Positions 6,062 through 6,132 of a stretch of DNA of 6,132 bases are shown one piece after another (position 1 is the stretch's first letter; each line of letters begins with the position of its first letter). The translations under genes were made by a program, and so were the position numbers. The stretch is taken from assembly GCA_002309835.1 (NCBI GenBank), contig DBYL01000038.1, positions 1,964 through 8,095 on the forward strand. The letters run 5' to 3'. The notes beneath the pieces were generated by a model. That model searched no databases. It was not told the DNA's origin and saw nothing but the letters and a program-made list of their open reading frames with translations. This DNA is from Bacteroidales bacterium UBA1187. Its GTDB lineage: Bacteria > Bacteroidota > Bacteroidia > Bacteroidales > Paludibacteraceae.

Positions 6062-6132
6062 ATGAATCTGATTCTGATTTCTATGGGAGTATTAGGTGTG
6101 ACGGGATTGGTAGCCGCCGTGCTGCTGTATGT
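6062..6132 (+). CDS. rnfB: Rnf electron transport complex subunit B, N-terminus only (truncated by window edge)
   Basis: Only the first 23 complete codons are visible: MNLILISMGVLGVTGLVAAV then LLY. This is a single hydrophobic N-terminal helix, as expected of RnfB, whose ferredoxin-like Fe-S domain follows in full-length proteins. The MNLILI start and the position right after rseC support the call. The Rnf complex couples electron transfer between ferredoxin and NAD+ to ion pumping across the inner membrane. The leader before the ATG is A-rich with no Shine-Dalgarno site, typical of Bacteroidetes. The Fe-S cysteines cannot be checked in this window. Confidence 0.8.
   Translation, partial: MNLILISMGVLGVTGLVAAVLLY

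Overview
The window looks like Bacteroidales chromosome. The evidence is FrdC opening MWLKDSSIGRK, the divergent promoter region with the Bacteroidetes-type box TAnnTTTG, the absence of clear Shine-Dalgarno sites, and an rseC-rnfB arrangement. No species can be named. The window is almost fully coding; the only sizeable non-coding stretch is the 156-base divergent spacer at 5449-5604. I see no rRNA, tRNA, CRISPR array or insertion sequence.

Leftward block (minus strand, read from 5448 down to 1): ftsK (DNA translocase), lolA (lipoprotein carrier), trxB (thioredoxin reductase), frdC (diheme cytochrome b anchor) and frdA (fumarate reductase/succinate dehydrogenase flavoprotein, cut by the left edge). 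Junctions are a 4-base overlap, then gaps of 8, 27 and 12 bases, so the block could be one transcription unit from a promoter just upstream of ftsK. It joins chromosome segregation, envelope lipoprotein transport, thiol reduction and the anaerobic fumarate/succinate respiratory complex. frdB is probably beyond the left edge.

Rightward block (plus strand, from 5605): rseC, a small membrane protein with a Cys cluster, then the first 23 complete codons of rnfB, part of the ion-translocating ferredoxin:NAD+ oxidoreductase (Rnf). A well-formed Bacteroidetes promoter sits directly in front of rseC.

The most unusual feature is the N-terminus of frdA. The conventional FrdA start matches Met120 of a longer open frame that begins 12 bases after frdC. 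The extra 119 residues are an Ala/Lys/Glu-rich, probably helical tail with no aromatic residues, not expected on this enzyme. The second oddity is in the FtsK linker: an in-frame palindrome encoding KPTSDPSLEGRE, which resembles a dispersed repeat, beside several GLADEGVSGLE-type repeats.
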